A DNA stretch of 64,000 nt from Gammaproteobacteria bacterium (lineage in GTDB: Bacteria > Pseudomonadota > Gammaproteobacteria > Pseudomonadales > Azotimanducaceae): NCBI GenBank assembly GCA_026707735.1, contig JAPOWH010000010.1, positions 124,001 to 188,000 on the forward strand. The letters run 5' to 3'. Positions 60,950 through 64,000 of this stretch are shown here, one piece after another. Numbering within the stretch: the first letter of the stretch is position 1; every line of letters begins with the position of its first letter. Both the position numbers and the translations under genes were made by a program. A model generated the notes under the pieces. It saw nothing but the letters and a program-made list of their open reading frames with translations, had not been told where the DNA came from and did not search any database.

Positions 60950-62128
60950 TTAGGGTTCCTTTCCCTCTAGCCAATCGATTGGATCAATCGATTTTCCCTT
61001 GGAACGCACTTCAAAATAGAGTCCGGAAACATTCTGCCCGCCACTTTGACCGACGGTCCCGATCGTTTCTCCCGCTTCCACGTTGTCGCCGAATCGTGCA
61101 AGCAGTGCGTCGCAATAGCCGTAGACGGACATTAGGTCATCGCCGTGATCAACAACAATCATCATTCCAAATCCACGCAGCCAATCAGCAAACACTATCT
61201 TGCCAGGTGCCACGGCGACAACATCGGAACCCGTTTCCGAGGCAATGTGAACACCTTGCCATTTGAGTCGCCCATCGGCCCTGGAGTCGCCAAAATCAAC
61301 TAGAACTCTACCCTTGGTTGGCCAGGGCAATTCAGACTGATTGTCCTCCGCGGCATCCATGTCGGAGTCATTAGATGGAAGATCGGATGCGAGCTCGATT
61401 TCCGCCAGCAGGTTTTCAAGTCGTTGCCTGTCTTCGAGCAGCTTACTGACCTCCTGTTGAGTATCGCTGATCTCGTCATTTAGTCTTGCAATCTGAATTT
61501 TCCTCGACTCGCTCTCCTCGTTGTAGTGTGCCTTTTGATTCGCCCATTCCAATTCTTGATTCTCAAGTAGCTGCCGATCGTTGCGCAGGCCAACGATAGT
61601 TGCTTGAAGCTCGCTCAGCAGCTCCGAGAAGCTCTGGATGGAATCGGTCTTGGAGTTGACGAAGTAGCGGTGGTATTTGACGAATCGATCATTCTTTTCG
61701 ACACTCTCGTGTTCAAGGAACGCTCTTAGCCAATGTCTGCGTTGCAACCGGTAGGCAAGATTGATGTGCCACTTGACTGACGAGGTCAACTTCGACATTT
61801 TCTCTCTAGTCGAAGCGGCTTGCTGTTCTTGTACTCCAATGCGACTTTCCAAGTTGGAGATGTTCCCCTGAAGTTCAGCTATGTGCAAACCAGCATCAGC
61901 TACTTCCTTGTCGGCGATTCGGACGGATTCTTGCAGGTCCCGAACCTTGCGGTCCGCCTGTCCAATCCAGTCTTGCTTTGTGTTGAGTTCCTCGAGAACT
62001 TCGGATAAGCGATCCTGCAAGTTGTCGTTCTGACCTTGCGCTATCGAGTCAGGAAGAAAAACCAACAGAAGGGCAAGCGCCGCAAGTCGATGCCTTCGAA
62101 CTCCGTCCAATCGAGCGAGCATATGCAT
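60950..62128 (-). CDS. envC: murein hydrolase activator EnvC
   Basis: This periplasmic protein of 392 residues activates amidases at the division site. After a signal peptide (HRLAALALLLVFLPDSIAQG) it has long coiled-coil segments (residues about 30-250, for example LEELNTKQDWIGQADRKVRDL) and a C-terminal LytM/M23 domain. The LytM domain lacks the catalytic metal ligands: the usual HxGxD is VHIASETG, and the last HxH is LYFEVR. The same degeneration marks E. coli EnvC, so the protein should activate rather than cut. It follows gpmI by 6 bases. Confidence 0.93.
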   Translation of the reverse strand: MHMLARLDGVRRHRLAALALLLVFLPDSIAQGQNDNLQDRLSEVLEELNTKQDWIGQADRKVRDLQESVRIADKEVADAGLHIAELQGNISNLESRIGVQEQQAASTREKMSKLTSSVKWHINLAYRLQRRHWLRAFLEHESVEKNDRFVKYHRYFVNSKTDSIQSFSELLSELQATIVGLRNDRQLLENQELEWANQKAHYNEESESRKIQIARLNDEISDTQQEVSKLLEDRQRLENLLAEIELASDLPSNDSDMDAAEDNQSELPWPTKGRVLVDFGDSRADGRLKWQGVHIASETGSDVVAVAPGKIVFADWLRGFGMMIVVDHGDDLMSVYGYCDALLARFGDNVEAGETIGTVGQSGGQNVSGLYFEVRSKGKSIDPIDWLEGKEP

Positions 62129-62134
62129 CTCAAC

Positions 62135-63697
62135 TCACTTGTCAGTGTGGCTAATGCGAATCAGAGAATTGCCCGTCATTTCCGCAGGAATCGGTAGGTT
62201 CATGACATCTAGAATGGTTGGCGCAACATCACTAAGAACACCAGGACCTACTAACTGAATGTCTCGTGAACCGACATATAGGAACGGAACGAGATTGTTT
62301 GTGTGGGCGGTGTCGGGCTGGTCACTCTCTCGATTGAACATGTTTTCGACGTTGCCATGATCAGCGGTAATGAAGCAGTCGGATGCTGTTCGCTTGCAGG
62401 CCTCAAGGATTTTGCCCAAGCATTCATCCAAGCATTCGACCGCCGCAACGGCGGCATGGAAATTTCCCGTATGACCAACCATGTCACCATTCGCGAAATT
62501 GCAAATGACGACCGAGTACTTGTCGTGAAGCAGCGAATCTACGATTTCGTCAGCTATAGCGTCTGCACGCATTCTGGGTTGCTGGTCGTAGGTCGAGACG
62601 CGTAGCGAGTCAAAGATGCACCTGTACTCCTTCTCAAACACATGCTCAACTCCTCCTGAGAAGAAATAGGTCACATGAGCAGACTTTTCCGATTCCGCGA
62701 TGCGAAGTTGCTTTAGATCAGCGTTAGCAAGGCATTCTCCAAGAGTATTTCGTATTCGCTGTGGTCCAAACAGCGTCGCAACGGGTATGGTCAATCCGCT
62801 GCTATTGATGTCGTCGGCGTACTTGGTCAGTGTGACAAATTGTTTCAGCCTAGGGCTACGAAATCTGTGGAAGTCTTGGAAATCATCAAGTACGAACGCT
62901 CTCGACAATTGACGCGCACGGTCCGCACGAAAATTCATGAAGATTGCGGTGTCTCCGTCTTGTATTGGCACGAATTGGTTCGTACGAGTCGGTTGGACGA
63001 ATTCGTCAGTCTCGCCGCGGTCATATGCGGCATGGAGCGCGGCGACTGAATCTACGGCACGTTGGACATACGGGGAACCAAGTAGCAAGTCGTATGCGGA
63101 CTTTGTCCGGTCCCATCTCCCGTCGCGATCCATGGCGTAAAAGCGGCCACAAATCGATGCGATGCTCGCCTGCGGATAGTCGGCGAGTCTCTCTTCGAAG
63201 TGTGCCAGGGACTGCAAAGCGCTCTTAGGAGGTGTGTCTCGTCCATCTAGAAAGGCGTGAAGTCTAGTTTGCACCGATGAATTTGCTAGATGCTCGACGA
63301 TCGACCATATGTGGTTTTCGTGACTGTGAACGCCCCCGGGAGACAACAGGCCCATGATATGAACGTGATGGTCTTCGTCAGTATGCTCTTTGATTTGTCG
63401 CACAGCAGGATTGCTGAAGAGAGTACGATCTGCAATGGACTTGTCGACTCGCGTTAAGTCTTGATCAACAACACGTCCTGCTCCTATGGCCATATGGCCA
63501 ACTTCGGAATTGCCCATCTGACCGGCTGGCAAACCAACTTCGCCGCCCGAACATGCTAGAAGAGTATGCGGACAATTAGTCCAATGGTGGTCCCATATAG
63601 GAGTTCTGGCAGCATCGATAGCATTGAATGGTCCTAGTTCTCCATAACCCCATCCGTCCAGGACAATCAGTAGCGTAGTAGTCAAGTAGTGACGCAA
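62135..63697 (-). CDS. gpmI: 2,3-bisphosphoglycerate-independent phosphoglycerate mutase
   Basis: This Mn-dependent mutase interconverts 3- and 2-phosphoglycerate in glycolysis. The N-terminal metal site is LIVLDGWGYGE, the phospho-accepting Ser64 is in GNSEVGHMAIGAG, and the second metal cluster is FITADHGNVE. I propose the TTG at 63697 (MRHYLTTTLLIVLDGWG), which gives 520 residues, has a GGTGG site 10 bases before it and places the Ser at position 64 as in E. coli. A TTG at 63733 would add 12 residues. The order gpmI-envC with divergent yibN is as in E. coli. Confidence 0.95.
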   Translation of the reverse strand: MRHYLTTTLLIVLDGWGYGELGPFNAIDAARTPIWDHHWTNCPHTLLACSGGEVGLPAGQMGNSEVGHMAIGAGRVVDQDLTRVDKSIADRTLFSNPAVRQIKEHTDEDHHVHIMGLLSPGGVHSHENHIWSIVEHLANSSVQTRLHAFLDGRDTPPKSALQSLAHFEERLADYPQASIASICGRFYAMDRDGRWDRTKSAYDLLLGSPYVQRAVDSVAALHAAYDRGETDEFVQPTRTNQFVPIQDGDTAIFMNFRADRARQLSRAFVLDDFQDFHRFRSPRLKQFVTLTKYADDINSSGLTIPVATLFGPQRIRNTLGECLANADLKQLRIAESEKSAHVTYFFSGGVEHVFEKEYRCIFDSLRVSTYDQQPRMRADAIADEIVDSLLHDKYSVVICNFANGDMVGHTGNFHAAVAAVECLDECLGKILEACKRTASDCFITADHGNVENMFNRESDQPDTAHTNNLVPFLYVGSRDIQLVGPGVLSDVAPTILDVMNLPIPAEMTGNSLIRISHTDK

Positions 63698-63780
63698 GCA
63701 GTATGTACCACCCGATTTTAGAGAATTCGCCAATGGGGCTTTCTATAATTGCACGAGTTGACGCTACTTGAATTCGTCGC

Positions 63781-64000
63781 TTGTCTGAGCTTTTTGCCTT
63801 TATTGGGAACCACCCGCTGCTGGTTGGGATTTTCCTCGTTTTGATCGTGCTTTTCGTCCGCAATGAAGTCAAGCGAGGCGGCAAGACTGTGACTTCGCAG
63901 GAACTGGTTAACCTGATGAATCGAGAGAGTGCGGTCGTGTTGGACATTCGAGATTCCAAGGAGTATTCGGAGGGACACATTCCCCAGGCGATGAACATTC
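63781..64000 (+). CDS. yibN: rhodanese-like membrane protein YibN, N-terminal part
   Basis: This gene runs off the right edge; 73 residues are visible. The TTG at 63781 is the first standard start after an in-frame stop at 63769-63771. The protein opens SELFAFIGNHPLLVG, followed by one membrane helix (VGIFLVLIVLFV), a short basic segment and the start of a rhodanese domain (VTSQELVNLMNRESAVVLDIRDSKEYSEGHIPQA). The catalytic Cys would lie beyond the window. Length, topology and position next to gpmI match E. coli YibN. Confidence 0.9.
   Translation, partial: MSELFAFIGNHPLLVGIFLVLIVLFVRNEVKRGGKTVTSQELVNLMNRESAVVLDIRDSKEYSEGHIPQAMNI

Noticed and set aside
1..64000. CRISPR array, prophage, integrase or transposase
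   Set aside because: No regularly spaced repeats and no recombinase, capsid or transposase-like protein were seen on either strand.

Overview
The window reads as a chromosomal segment of a Gram-negative gammaproteobacterium, probably a free-living or host-associated marine lineage. The evidence is a set of genes typical of that class: mpl, yggX-mutY, hslR, acpH, nudE-cysQ, dsbB, dsbC, gshA, apaG, and the block envC-gpmI with a divergent yibN. I see no phage genes, integrase, transposase, CRISPR array or plasmid functions. Base composition looks even and near 50 percent GC by eye. TTG and GTG starts are common, and two genes appear to start at rarer codons (CTG, ATC).

Layout. 1-6.4 kb: end of nuoN, a 2-hydroxyacid dehydrogenase, then a TonB-dependent receptor tightly coupled to a TPR-sulfotransferase. 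6.4-11.2 kb: a leftward acyltransferase and apaG-dctP-dctQ-dctM (TRAP transporter). 11.6-16.3 kb: acyl-CoA dehydrogenase, exported cyclase-family protein, mpl and a membrane protein. 16.6-23.5 kb: first member of a membrane-anchored helical-repeat family, PPi-dependent phosphofructokinase facing a membrane pyrophosphatase (hppA), a copper chaperone, aroQ-accB, and tRNA-Phe where accC would be expected. 23.9-28.8 kb: an Asp-box beta-propeller and a 1248-residue lipoprotein joining VCBS and ASPIC/UnbV domains to a vanadium haloperoxidase-type domain. 28.8-38.5 kb: nudE-cysQ-panE-thpR leftward; hslR, pckA, gshA-acpH, dsbB and an ABC-F protein rightward.

38.5-46.8 kb is regulatory: an ECF sigma factor, its probable anti-sigma factor and two paralogous periplasmic PDZ proteins in one operon, then a flavin monooxygenase, dsbC, and a SpoIIE phosphatase carrying its own STAS domain. 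47-54.4 kb: aldehyde dehydrogenase with a clear terminator, DUF1080 protein, methyltransferase, and two tandem helical-repeat paralogues. 54.7-57.9 kb: an accessory-looking DUF4143 ATPase whose start abuts a perfect 49-nt palindrome, MOSC protein, alpha/beta hydrolase. 57.6-64 kb: yggX-mutY, hisB-hisA (without hisH or hisF), envC-gpmI and the start of yibN.

Functional links. PPi-PFK with HppA suggests pyrophosphate-based energy saving. CysQ would recycle the PAP made by the sulfotransferase. DsbB and DsbC belong to periplasmic disulfide formation. The ECF/PDZ operon looks like an envelope-stress circuit. The features I would check first are the helical-repeat paralogue family, the haloperoxidase fusion, the palindrome at the ATPase gene, and the receptor/sulfotransferase pair.
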